Origin: Chryseobacterium pennae
Lineage (GTDB): Bacteria > Bacteroidota > Bacteroidia > Flavobacteriales > Weeksellaceae
Direction of reading: 5' to 3'
Assembly (NCBI RefSeq): GCF_003385515.1
Contig: NZ_QNVT01000013.1
Coordinates: 88,884-152,883, forward strand
Length of the DNA stretch: 64,000 nt
Shown piece after piece: positions 43,275-51,991 of the stretch (within the stretch, counting starts at the first letter, position 1; the number at the start of each line of letters is the position of its first letter). The translations under genes and the position numbers were made by a program. A model generated the notes under the pieces. The model saw only the letters and a program-made list of their open reading frames with translations. It did no database searches and was not told the origin of the DNA.

Positions 43275-44176
43275 CTAATCAATACTTATTTCAAAAGTAT
43301 CATCATTCCTAATTAGTATTTCGGGTTTATCAAGCTGGGATATAATATTCTCTTTTTCCTTATGATAATCCTGAATGAACACTTCCCGAAGTTTGGGTAG
43401 TTTATTAAGGGGTCTGAGGTTCGAAATGTCACCTAGATAGAATGCTAATTGTTCCAGATTCTTAAGATTTTCTATACCTTCGAGACTTTTAATGCCATTA
43501 TTTTCCAGATTAAGTTTTTTTAAACTGGTAAGATTTTTCAATTTGGAGAAATCAGAAACACCACACTCAGTAAGATCTAATTCTTCAAGACTTGGCAGAT
43601 TTTCAAAAGAAACAATGTCGTCAAAATTAATATAATCAAATACAATAGTTTTTAACTTTTCTAATCCGTTAATGGCTATTTTTTGATTAGACCATAGATT
43701 GAGTTCAAGCTTTTCAAGGTTTGGAAATTTTTCCAGTGAAGATACTTCGTAATTTTCTGGAACATGCAAGTCCAATATCTTTACTTGCTCCAGTTTAGGG
43801 AATTTATTGATAATTTCTTCTTTTACTACCAATTTCTCAAGTAAAGGTAAAGTGGTCAATTCTTGCAGATCACCATCATTATCCAACTCAAGCATTTTTA
43901 AAGATTTCAGATGGCTTATTCCTTTAAAATAGATATCATCATTTGAATCGAGGTGCAATTTTTCCACATTTTTTAATTGCTGTAAGTCCAGTATTATTGG
44001 TCTTTTAATTTTCTGCTTTAGTCCAAAAATATTCAGATAAAGATCTTTGAGGGATTCAATAGAAAGGATGTCCTGTGCGAGCTCAATAGAATCTACATCA
44101 ATCCAAAGCTTTTCCAACGCATTAAAATGCTTCAACTGATCCAGGTTTAGGATGATCTCTTTTTCATAAATATTAA
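43275..44176 (-). pseudogene. C-terminal part of a frameshifted leucine-rich-repeat protein
   Basis: This is a long LRR frame with no ATG at its head; its first usable start is TTG 44135, and the frame reads back through INIYEKEIILNLDQLKHFNA to the A8 tract where the upstream LRR gene ends. Around ten LRR units are visible, e.g. LKNLTSLKKLNLENNGIKSL and IENLKNLEQLAF. It is best explained as the second half of one gene with 44173-45258. It is followed in frame by TAG and the open extension described above. Confidence 0.75.
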
Positions 44177-45258
44177 TTTTTTTTAAATGCCACTTTCAGT
44201 GGCAGAAGTTTTTTAAGATGTATATATTTTGGTTCGTTGTAATCGGCTGATAATGTGATTTGGGGGGCTACTAATACATAATCTTTCAGATCTATTGAAC
44301 ATTTATTAAAATCTAAATGATCTAATATCGGAAAGTCTTTTAAAATATGGGTATTCATAAGATGATAACCATTTACCAAAAGGTCTCGTACAAATGGAGC
44401 GATTGATACCAGCATTTCTGTATTAAAATCAGGGGTTATCCAATTTTTATTTGCCCAATAATCCATCATATGTTCTGGTGCTATCATCACAAATTCTAAT
44501 TCAAATTGTTTCCCATCATAATCCGGTATACTGAGGTCATTAACTTGTAAAGGAGGATGTACATAGAGCCTTTCCAGAGAGGAAAATTGGTGAATATTTT
44601 TTAAACTTTCTACTTCGCAATTGTTTAACTTTATAGAATCTAAGCTGTTAGAAATGGGCAGAAAGGGATCAAAATCCTTTATGTACATATTTTTAAAATG
44701 TATCACAGTCCCTCTTTTATCTATTTTTCCATGATACTGAATATCATTTTCCTGTTCAATAATGTTGGAATTATCAATGGTGAGATAATATAAATCTGGA
44801 AAAAGATTTAATTCACTTATATTGTGGACAGTACAGTTAATAAACTTAACGTATTCAAGATGGTTAGAAATAGGTAAGAAAAATCCGGGATGCGGAACAG
44901 TCATATTGACCAGATTCAAGAATTGAAAATTATAACGCGTTTCCTTAATCTTTGTTACTTCAGGATTAAAAGTTCCTTCACTGGGAACTGTACATTTATT
45001 CAGGGTAAGAGAATATAGTTTTATTTTGTGTAAATCCTGTATGTCATCAATCGAACATTCTATTAATGTCAGGTATTTAAGTGTTTCAAAGATAGGTTCG
45101 AGAACTGAGAAATTTTCAAAATGCAGGTTTGAAAGACATAATTTATTCATACCAGAAGAATGAGAGTTTCCACTCATCTCAGTATTTCTCTCCGATTTTT
45201 CTAATTTGATATTGAGAGCATTCTCTAATTGACTGACAATAGTAGTAATATCACTCAT
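44173..45258 (-). CDS. Leucine-rich-repeat protein, N-terminal part of a frameshifted gene
   Basis: This 361-residue frame has irregular LRRs, e.g. LKYLTLIECSIDDIQDLHK and LDSIKLNNCEVESLKNIHQF. It has no signal peptide. It ends in VAFKKN at a run of eight A (plus-strand T at 44177-44184). With seven A, the frame would continue as KKINIYEKEIILNL into the downstream LRR frame, giving one protein of ~660 residues. Cytoplasmic LRR proteins of this type occur in immunity and repeat-rich loci of Bacteroidota. Confidence 0.8.
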   Translation of the reverse strand: MSDITTIVSQLENALNIKLEKSERNTEMSGNSHSSGMNKLCLSNLHFENFSVLEPIFETLKYLTLIECSIDDIQDLHKIKLYSLTLNKCTVPSEGTFNPEVTKIKETRYNFQFLNLVNMTVPHPGFFLPISNHLEYVKFINCTVHNISELNLFPDLYYLTIDNSNIIEQENDIQYHGKIDKRGTVIHFKNMYIKDFDPFLPISNSLDSIKLNNCEVESLKNIHQFSSLERLYVHPPLQVNDLSIPDYDGKQFELEFVMIAPEHMMDYWANKNWITPDFNTEMLVSIAPFVRDLLVNGYHLMNTHILKDFPILDHLDFNKCSIDLKDYVLVAPQITLSADYNEPKYIHLKKLLPLKVAFKKN

Positions 45259-45414
45259 TTTTTTAATTAAAGCTAACGTTGGTTTTTATAGTTTTGTTAA
45301 AAATAATTAAATATATAATAATAACAAGTTCTTATTGACAAGAGTTAAAGAATTTTCAATATATTAAACCGAGTATCAGATAAGTGAATTTGATAAAGAA
45401 AACCTATCATAACA

Positions 45415-45449
45415 ATTAAGCCCCAAAATCTATGATTCTGGGGCTTAAT
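45415..45449 (-). terminator. Terminator of the BspA-like gene
   Basis: ATTAAGCCCCA (45415-45425) pairs with TGGGGCTTAAT (45439-45449), an 11-bp stem. It lies 46 bases past the stop of the minus-strand surface protein gene. The remaining spacer 45259-45494 shows no gene. Confidence 0.8.
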
Positions 45450-45494
45450 CTATAAAATTAGGTATTGGACAAACTTATCGTAAAAGAAAATAGT

Positions 45495-46988
45495 TTATTT
45501 CTTAACTATTTTAGTGAAAACTGTATTGCCTTTTAGTAGATAATTTCCTGATGGATATTCTGTTAGGTCGATACGGTTACTTCCTTTACTTAAAGTCATA
45601 TTTTTAATGAGCTTACCTGTGATGTCATATAAATAAACATTTTCGTTAGCTGCAGACTCCACAGTGATCACTCCTGTTGTTGGATTTGGATAAGCTGGGG
45701 TCTTAGCCTGTTTTACTGTTTCAGCAGTTGCCAAGGTTGAATTGCAGCTGGCATTATAAGCATCTCCATTAATATTAAAACCTTTGTTTACCAATTGAGC
45801 TCTTGCCATAATGGCTTGTGGTGTAGAATAAGTTAATCCTGCTGCTTCTATAACTCCAATTGCGGATCCTAAGTTTGATAATGTAGGATTATTGCTGAGA
45901 GCAATTAGAAATTTATTATAATTAATACATGATAAACCAGAATTATTAAATCCGAAATATACATAGGCTGAAGGAACATTTTGAAAGCTGATATTCCAGG
46001 CAGAAATATCCTGATTAAAAAGCGTAGCACCATTAAACATCATAAAACCATAAGCACCTCCAACTTTACTAACATCCCAGTTTCCAATAGGCTGATTAAA
46101 TGACGAAGCATCGGTAAACATCTGGTCAAAATTTACTACTTTACTGGTGTTCCAATTATTAAGAGGCTGATTAAAGGATTTAGCATTAGAGAACATATAA
46201 CGGAAATTCGTCGCATTGCTTGTATTCCATGAATTTAATGGCTGGTTGAACGCTACCGCATCCTGGAACATTGAAATGAAATTGGTTCCGGACGAGGTAT
46301 TCCAGGCAGAAATATTTTGATTAAAAGCTGAAGCTGAAGAAAACATATCCCGAAAATCGGTTACTTTCGCTGTATTCCAGTTTCCAATATTCTGGTTAAA
46401 CAATTTGGCTTTGTTAAACATACCATTCATATTCGTAATGGTGCTTGTGTTCCAGTTAGAAAATGAATCATTTCCAATCAGAGAAGGACAATTAGAGAAC
46501 ATTTGTGATACATTGTTTATTTGGCTTAAATTAGGCGTATCTGTAGCCGTTACGTTAAGATTCTGACAATATGCAAAACCCTGAGTAAATTGCTGAAGCC
46601 AAAGTATATCTCCCCATTGACTCACTTCAAAGAGTTCCGGATTTCCGGTGGTATTCATATAAGCACTGCCTTTAAATCCATAAAATAATCCATTACCGTT
46701 GGATACTTTCACTTTGTAGGTTGCCTGGATTGGATTGGTATGTAAAGAAGTACCAAAAGAAATGGTCGTAAAAGTACTGGTATTAGAGGTTACAGAAAGA
46801 ATTCCATTATGCTGAGGATATCCTACTTCTTCCCAGCTAATCGTGTAGTTGGTTCCTGTCCCGCCAAAAGAGATTGCATTATCGATGGTACCAGTGATAT
46901 TAGGTTTCCACACCGTAATAAATTCATTCTGTGCATAAGAAATGAAAAATAGAAAAAGAAAAATGATTACTAGTTGTTTTTTGAACAT
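45495..46988 (-). CDS. BspA-like (DUF285) surface protein with T9SS sorting domain
   Basis: From ATG 46988 the protein has 497 residues; the longer frame to 47264 precedes the signal peptide (KKQLVIIFLFLFFISYAQ). The centre has at least seven ~24-residue DUF285 units of the form FNQPLNNWNTSKVVNFDQMF. The last ~75 residues are a T9SS type A domain (YPNPTTGVITVES ... LYDITGKLIK ... FTKIVKK). Such proteins are exported through the type IX system and held on the cell surface, often for adhesion. Confidence 0.92.
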   Translation of the reverse strand: MFKKQLVIIFLFLFFISYAQNEFITVWKPNITGTIDNAISFGGTGTNYTISWEEVGYPQHNGILSVTSNTSTFTTISFGTSLHTNPIQATYKVKVSNGNGLFYGFKGSAYMNTTGNPELFEVSQWGDILWLQQFTQGFAYCQNLNVTATDTPNLSQINNVSQMFSNCPSLIGNDSFSNWNTSTITNMNGMFNKAKLFNQNIGNWNTAKVTDFRDMFSSASAFNQNISAWNTSSGTNFISMFQDAVAFNQPLNSWNTSNATNFRYMFSNAKSFNQPLNNWNTSKVVNFDQMFTDASSFNQPIGNWDVSKVGGAYGFMMFNGATLFNQDISAWNISFQNVPSAYVYFGFNNSGLSCINYNKFLIALSNNPTLSNLGSAIGVIEAAGLTYSTPQAIMARAQLVNKGFNINGDAYNASCNSTLATAETVKQAKTPAYPNPTTGVITVESAANENVYLYDITGKLIKNMTLSKGSNRIDLTEYPSGNYLLKGNTVFTKIVKK

Positions 46989-47353
46989 AATTTTAAAAAT
47001 ATTTAAGGTTAAAAATTGATTTTGTAAGACATAACTTCCCGGGGTTCTGTATCTTATCTCTAATACAAAGATATAGACGCATAGCGACAGAACTTGTCGT
47101 ATTAAAATTATTAATCTAATATTTTTGAATTTTTTTATATATATTTCATAAATCGTATTTCGTTGATTACAAAAATTCCGCTCAAGTAAAAAAACACTTG
47201 CAAATTTTTCAAATGAAGCAGATTTTTGCACATTCACCTGTGAAAATCTGTGGTTAATAATCATTAATATTCAGACATTTAATACAGGTTTAAGATATAT
47301 CCCGGATAAAATGTATATTGTACTCTCCTATTCTTATTTCTGTATTATAGATT
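46989..47353. other. Gene-free stretch between divergent BspA-like and Crp genes
   Basis: This is a 365-base, very AT-rich spacer expected to hold both promoters. A string TTGTACTCTCCTATT at 47319-47333 resembles one at 42216-42230; the match is short and may be chance. No gene or strong hairpin was seen. Confidence 0.4.
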
Positions 47354-47932
47354 ATGCTGTTAGAAAAATTATTCAAGGAATTTAATGTAGATGTCAATAC
47401 ATTCAATTCAGCTGATTCTAAACGATTTGACCAATATTTTGAAAGGATTTTGGTTAAAAAGAACACATTCCTTATCAAAGAAGGCGAACTGGAGAAATAC
47501 AGTTGTTTCATTTTCAGTGGAATAGCCCGTTGCTGGACTTTAAATCATAAAGGGGAAGAGCAGACTTTCTGGTTTTGCAAGGAAGGTTCATTCTCTTTAT
47601 CCAATATCTCCTTTACCCTACAGGAAAAGTCAACTTTTAATGTCCAGGCCCTCGCAGACTGTGAAATATACAGAATAGATCAGGATCAGGCGGTCAAACT
47701 ATATGAAGCAATTTCTGGGTTGAAAGAAGTTTTTGATGATCTGACTGCCAGATTGCTGAACAGACTTTTAATCCGGAATATCAACTTGATTAAATTCTCT
47801 CCGGAACAGTATTATTTACAAATGATGGCAGAATATGGCAATACTTTCAATTCTATTCCATTAAAGGATATTGCATCGTATCTGGGAATTACCCCTCAGG
47901 CGCTCAGCAGAATACGGAAACGGATTTTTTAA
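47354..47932 (+). CDS. Crp/Fnr-family regulator
   Basis: The protein has 192 residues. The cyclic-nucleotide-binding-like domain (ILVKKNTFLIKEGELEKYSC ... FSGIARCW) is followed by an HTH whose recognition helix is TPQALSRIRKRIF, with Q in place of the E found in the 13276 protein. In Bacteroidota such proteins usually lack cAMP ligands. A GNAT gene follows after 60 bases. Confidence 0.88.
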   Translation: MLLEKLFKEFNVDVNTFNSADSKRFDQYFERILVKKNTFLIKEGELEKYSCFIFSGIARCWTLNHKGEEQTFWFCKEGSFSLSNISFTLQEKSTFNVQALADCEIYRIDQDQAVKLYEAISGLKEVFDDLTARLLNRLLIRNINLIKFSPEQYYLQMMAEYGNTFNSIPLKDIASYLGITPQALSRIRKRIF

Positions 47933-47992
47933 CCCAGGTTCAGTGTTTCAAATATAGAAAATACGATTTTTTGCTACTCAAAATTTACAATT

Positions 47993-48415
47993 ATGATTAG
48001 AGAAATAAGCAAGACTGATTATCCTCAGTTAATGAAAATATGGGAAAGTTCCGTACTCAATACCCACGATTTTCTGAAAGAAGAAGATTTTAATTATTAT
48101 AAAAAAGAGATTCCCGGGTATTTTGAACACGTTAGTCTACTCGGATTTGAGGAAGACGGTACCTTAGTTGGATTTATGGGAGTGGCTGAAGGAAATCTTG
48201 AAATGCTGTTCATTCATAACGATTACCGAGGGAAAGGAATTGGTAAAAAACTGATTCAGTATGGAATTGATCATTTAAAAGTGACCAAAGTAGATGTCAA
48301 TGAACAAAATGAACAGGCTGTTGGTTTCTATCAACATATCGGATTCCAGGTGCTGGAAAGGTCCGAATTAGATAGTCAGGGTAAAGAATATCCTATTTTA
48401 CACATGGGATTATAA
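47993..48415 (+). CDS. GNAT-family N-acetyltransferase
   Basis: This 140-residue protein has the acetyl-CoA-binding motif A EMLFIHNDYRGKGIGKKLI, followed by VDVNEQNEQAVGFYQHIGF (motif B). It resembles the YjaB/small-molecule acetyltransferases. The substrate is unknown. It is probably in one transcript with the Crp-like gene and ends before a strong terminator. Confidence 0.9.
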   Translation: MIREISKTDYPQLMKIWESSVLNTHDFLKEEDFNYYKKEIPGYFEHVSLLGFEEDGTLVGFMGVAEGNLEMLFIHNDYRGKGIGKKLIQYGIDHLKVTKVDVNEQNEQAVGFYQHIGFQVLERSELDSQGKEYPILHMGL

Positions 48416-48427
48416 CTTTATATAGCT

Positions 48428-48453
48428 AAAAAGCATCCGATTGGATGCTTTTT
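48428..48453. terminator. Bidirectional terminator after the GNAT gene
   Basis: AAAAAGCATCC (48428-48438) pairs with GGATGCTTTTT (48443-48453) around GATT, with A/T runs on both sides. It lies between convergent genes. Confidence 0.9.
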
Positions 48454-48487
48454 TATGATACAAATACTTTGTTTTTTCTGCATATTA

Positions 48488-49303
48488 CTATACAATAAAT
48501 AATGATGCAATAGCCTGCGCATCACTTCCGCTCAAAATTTCATCATAGGCTGCAGACCCGGCAGGGGCTCCAAATAGAGTTCCCGTATTGTATCCTGCCT
48601 GATTTACATTATCTTCTCCTGCATATACAGGATCAGTTGCTGAAGGCATATTTCCTCCATTGGCAAGCTCAATCCAGCCTTTGTTGGCTCTCATTCTTCT
48701 TACCTGTGAGGCATGCCTGGCTTCCACAGAATGAATTTGTAATGCAGCCTGAAGGACAGCCTTATTTGACATAACATTTCCAGCCTGCCCTTTATAGGCC
48801 CTTACTCCTGTATCCTCAAAAGCCTGTGCCAGAATGAGAAATTGGTTGTAATCGGTAAAAGGGGAAAAGTTTCCACTTGCTGTAAAATCAAAGGTTGGTT
48901 TTGCACCCGGAGTTGTTCCCAAAGAAGTAAGTGTGCTCTTTAAAAAGGTAACATGAGCTGATTCATGTTTGGAAATCTGCATAAAAACCGGTCTGTCAGA
49001 ATTCGGAATCAGACCTGCTGTGGAAAGTCCTAAAGCATAATATTCATTTTCCAGGTATTCAAGGATCAAAGCGAGTTGTAAAGCATCTGTTAAAGTACTT
49101 TTAAGGGCGGTCCCTGTCATTGTTGTATGGGTTGTTTCTGCTTTTACAGGAGTAGTCATTAGTGCACCAAGTCCAAAGGGAACAGCTGCTACAGCTGCTT
49201 TTTTTCCAAATAGGGATAGATTTGTAATGGTTTCTAACCGGGAAGCTTCCGTTGTGAAAAATTTATCATTAGAAAGCTTGTCTAATAGTCTAAGAATGTT
49301 CAT
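48488..49303 (-). CDS. Ferritin-like domain protein (exported), second of a pair
   Basis: The protein has 271 residues. An N-terminal basic/hydrophobic stretch (FGKKAAVAAVPFGLGALMTT, about residues 32-51) suggests export. The ferritin-like four-helix motifs are LEYLENEYYALGL, KHESAHVTFLKS, AFEDTGVRAYKG and HSVEARHASQVR, with carboxylate and histidine ligands for a di-iron site. It belongs to the PF13668-type periplasmic family. It lies 26 bases downstream of a second ferritin-like gene. Confidence 0.88.
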   Translation of the reverse strand: MNILRLLDKLSNDKFFTTEASRLETITNLSLFGKKAAVAAVPFGLGALMTTPVKAETTHTTMTGTALKSTLTDALQLALILEYLENEYYALGLSTAGLIPNSDRPVFMQISKHESAHVTFLKSTLTSLGTTPGAKPTFDFTASGNFSPFTDYNQFLILAQAFEDTGVRAYKGQAGNVMSNKAVLQAALQIHSVEARHASQVRRMRANKGWIELANGGNMPSATDPVYAGEDNVNQAGYNTGTLFGAPAGSAAYDEILSGSDAQAIASLFIV

Positions 49304-49329
49304 AATACAAGTTTTTGAAGATGAATAAT

Positions 49330-50043
49330 TTAATTAATACCTCTTTCTTTCCAGGTAAAGCGGTTTTTGATAAATCCTCCTGCTGCGGCTACGATATCCT
49401 TCGGCTCTTTAGCAAGATCAAGACCATTAGCATCTATCACATCATCCCCTGAAAAGTCAGCAGATCCCGGATTGATAAGGTTTCTGATAGCAGAGGCATG
49501 TCTGGCTTCTACGGAAACTATTTTTCCTGCAATAACAAGATAAGCCGCATTGGTAATATATTTCCCGGCACCATTATAGGCTGCCACGCCGGTATCTTCC
49601 AGTGCTTTTGCAGTGGCCAGTACAGAATTCCTGTCATTAAAATTTACATTGGGATATTGAAAATCAAGTTTCGGAAGTACGTTTTGAGTGACACCAGTGA
49701 TAGCTGCTTTAAAAAAATCCCTATGGATTACCTCATGATGGTAAAGATCTGTGAAAATCTCTTTTTCAATACTGGAAATCCCAGTGTAAAAGTTATTCAC
49801 CACTTTGGTATAAAAGTCAGCCTCAAGCTGCTCAAGAGCATAAGCATAATTTAATACGCCTATATCTCCGGCTCCTAAATCAAAAACCGGGCTGTTATCC
49901 ATCATTTGAAAATCATCATCATCATTACAGCCAATCATAGTGAGCCCTGCAAGTGCCAGACCTACACCACTCAGTTTTAAAAAGTTTCTTCTGCCTGTAT
50001 CCAGAGTTACCCCTTGATTAGAAACATGAATCGTTTTTTTCAT
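49330..50043 (-). CDS. Ferritin-like domain lipoprotein with Tat signal
   Basis: From ATG 50043 the protein has 237 residues. The N-terminus has a Tat motif (RRNFLKLSG) and a lipobox-like TMIGC, so it is probably a Tat-exported lipoprotein with its metal loaded before export. The ferritin-like motifs are ALEQLEADFYTKV, LYHHEVIHRDFFK, ALEDTGVAAYNG and VSVEARHASAIRN. It is co-oriented with the second ferritin-like gene and the fasciclin gene. An extension to 50094 lies outside the signal peptide. Confidence 0.88.
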   Translation of the reverse strand: MKKTIHVSNQGVTLDTGRRNFLKLSGVGLALAGLTMIGCNDDDDFQMMDNSPVFDLGAGDIGVLNYAYALEQLEADFYTKVVNNFYTGISSIEKEIFTDLYHHEVIHRDFFKAAITGVTQNVLPKLDFQYPNVNFNDRNSVLATAKALEDTGVAAYNGAGKYITNAAYLVIAGKIVSVEARHASAIRNLINPGSADFSGDDVIDANGLDLAKEPKDIVAAAGGFIKNRFTWKERGIN

Positions 50044-50120
50044 AATATTAATTTTTGAAGTGTTTGATAATGGTAAAAAGAAAAAACAGCACACTAATAT
50101 GCTGTTTAGATTCTACATTT

Positions 50121-50690
50121 TTACGGCATCAAAACCGTATCTATAACATGAATAACCCCATTGGACTGATTTACATCTGCAATGGTCACTTTGGCATTGT
50201 TTCCTTTCGCATCTTTTATATAAAGATCTTTTCCTTTTGTCCAGAAAGTAAGTTCTTCGCCCTGTACTGTTTTCATCATGCTTTTGCCGTTTCCTGCTTT
50301 TACAGCAGCCCAGATTTCTTTAGCACTGTATCTTCCTGGTAACACATGATATGTCAATATACTTGTAAGCATTGCCTTATTTTCAGGCTTTACAAGAGTT
50401 TCTACAGTTCCTTTCGGAAGTTTTGCAAATGCTGCATCAGTAGGAGCCAATACGGTAAAAGGTCCTTTTCCTTCAAGTGTTTCTACCAATCCTGCAGCTT
50501 TTACCGCTGCAACTAAAGTTTTATGATCTTTAGAGTTTACTGCATTTTCAATAATGTTTTTGGAAGGATACATAGGCGCTCCTCCTACCATTACTGTTTT
50601 TTCTTTCGTCATTTGTGCAGTTACCTTCCCACTGAAAGCAAATGATAAAGCTATCATTGCTAAAACTGTGATTTTTGTTCGTGTGTTCAT
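50121..50690 (-). CDS. Secreted fasciclin (FAS1) domain protein
   Basis: This 189-residue protein has a signal peptide (to about residue 25, FSGKVTAQ) and one FAS1 domain. The FAS1 landmarks are FTVLAPTDAAFAKLP, LTYHVLPGRYSA and NGVIHVIDTVLMP. These domains mediate adhesion or matrix contact; in Bacteroidota they often accompany ferritin-like genes and ECF sigma factors as here. Confidence 0.93.
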   Translation of the reverse strand: MNTRTKITVLAMIALSFAFSGKVTAQMTKEKTVMVGGAPMYPSKNIIENAVNSKDHKTLVAAVKAAGLVETLEGKGPFTVLAPTDAAFAKLPKGTVETLVKPENKAMLTSILTYHVLPGRYSAKEIWAAVKAGNGKSMMKTVQGEELTFWTKGKDLYIKDAKGNNAKVTIADVNQSNGVIHVIDTVLMP

Positions 50691-50809
50691 TGTAATATTT
50701 TTTTAAATTAATTATAGTTAATTTGTGCTTTTAATGTCATTTACGAGATTGGTTTTATTTTAGATTGAAAAAAAATGAAATTTTATTTAACTTACTGTAA
50801 ATTAGATTG

Positions 50810-51325
50810 TTATTTTTTTACAGGAATAAAATCAAGACAGATTGAGTTCATGCAGAATCGTTTTCCTGTCGGTTTTGGGCCATCCTCGAAGATATGTCCC
50901 AAATGAGAATCACATCTTCCACACAGAACTTCTGTTCGAATCATATTGTAAGAAGTATCTTTTCTGTAGATAACACTGTTTTTACGAATAGGCTGATAAA
51001 ATGAAGGCCAGCCACAAGTGGTCGCAAACTTTGAAGTGGAAAGAAACAATGGATTTCCACATACGGCACAATAATAAGTTCCCTTTTCATCAAGCTCATA
51101 ATATTTTCCTGTAAATGCTGTTTCTGTAGCTCCTTCTCTGGCAACCTCATAGAGTTCGGGTTTTAAAATCTTTTTCCATTCAGAATTACTTACCTTCAAC
51201 AGGTTTACGGCGGTATGGGAGTAATAAGGATTTTTGATTTTAGAATGATCTGCCTGTGCCTTATAGGTTTCTGTTGATAGGGCAATACAGCAGATCAATA
51301 CTGTTTTTGATATTAAGCTCTTCAT
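50810..51325 (-). CDS. msrB: Peptide-methionine (R)-S-oxide reductase, exported
   Basis: The protein has 171 residues. A signal peptide (to about residue 23) precedes an MsrB domain. CAVCG and CGRCD give the structural zinc cysteines, TTCGWPSF and HLGHIFEDGPKPTGKRFCMNS the active site with the catalytic Cys. It repairs oxidised methionine in envelope proteins. It is divergent from the ECF sigma factor, consistent with an oxidative-stress role for the cluster. Confidence 0.93.
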   Translation of the reverse strand: MKSLISKTVLICCIALSTETYKAQADHSKIKNPYYSHTAVNLLKVSNSEWKKILKPELYEVAREGATETAFTGKYYELDEKGTYYCAVCGNPLFLSTSKFATTCGWPSFYQPIRKNSVIYRKDTSYNMIRTEVLCGRCDSHLGHIFEDGPKPTGKRFCMNSICLDFIPVKK

Positions 51326-51410
51326 ATCTAATATTTTTTAAATATTTTCTTGAAACTATATACGAGGTAAAAGATTTTTCGGATTTTATTGGGTATTTGT
51401 TTTATTTTAT

Positions 51411-51418
51411 TACATTTG
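51411..51418 (+). promoter_or_regulatory. -7 element overlapping the sigma-factor start
   Basis: TACATTTG fits TAnnTTTG and overlaps the TTG start candidate at 51416. If it is used, transcription begins after that codon, so either the start lies further downstream at a rare codon or the promoter is elsewhere. Confidence 0.4.
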
Positions 51419-51985
51419 GATAGAAAAATAATTGCTATTAAAACAACCTATTCTGAGGAAGAACTTATCGTTTTATTAAAAGAAAAAAACGAAAATGGTT
51501 TTCATTATCTGTATGACCGCTATTCAGGTGCGTTGTATGGAATTGTTCTTCGTATTGTTCAGTCTAAAGAATACACTGAAGAAGTTATTCAGGATGTTTT
51601 TGTTAAAATTTGGAATTCTATTCATCAATATGATGCTTCTAAAGGAAGGTTCTATACCTGGATGATTAATATTGCCCGAAATACAGCAATTGATTATTTA
51701 AAATCTAAAGGATTCCAGAACGAGCTTAAAAACCAATCACTTCCCGATTTCGTATATAACACTACAGAGCTTTCAACGACCAATAATTCATCCGATTATA
51801 TTGGATTTAACAATGTGCTTGAGAATCTGGAAGTGGACAAGCAAGAACTTATTAATCTTGCTTACTATCAGGGATATACCCAACATGAGATATCAGAGAA
51901 ACTAAAGATTCCCCTGGGAACGGTAAAAACGAAGATGCGGAATGCATTGATGAAATTAAAAGATTTGCTAAAAGATTATCAATAA
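51416..51985 (+). CDS. ECF RNA polymerase sigma factor
   Basis: The protein has ~189 residues from TTG 51416 (an earlier TTG at 51389 is possible). There is no ATG before region 2, so the start is a non-ATG codon. Sigma region 2 is FHYLYDRYSGALYGIVLRIV ... EVIQDVFVKIW, and region 4 is YYQGYTQHEISEKLKIPLGT. The anti-sigma gene follows after six bases. The neighbouring ferritin-like, fasciclin and MsrB genes are probable targets, as in related clusters; this is inferred. Confidence 0.87.
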   Translation: MDRKIIAIKTTYSEEELIVLLKEKNENGFHYLYDRYSGALYGIVLRIVQSKEYTEEVIQDVFVKIWNSIHQYDASKGRFYTWMINIARNTAIDYLKSKGFQNELKNQSLPDFVYNTTELSTTNNSSDYIGFNNVLENLEVDKQELINLAYYQGYTQHEISEKLKIPLGTVKTKMRNALMKLKDLLKDYQ

Positions 51986-51991
51986 ATTAAA

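Noticed and set aside
45495..47264. 589-aa version of the BspA-like protein
   Set aside because: The first 92 residues precede a clear signal peptide and are AT-rich spacer translation; the start was set at 46988.
42216..47333. Shared string TGTACTCTCCTATT at 42217-42230 and 47320-47333 as a common operator
   Set aside because: The 14-base identity without symmetry, and different positions relative to genes, could be chance in AT-rich DNA.
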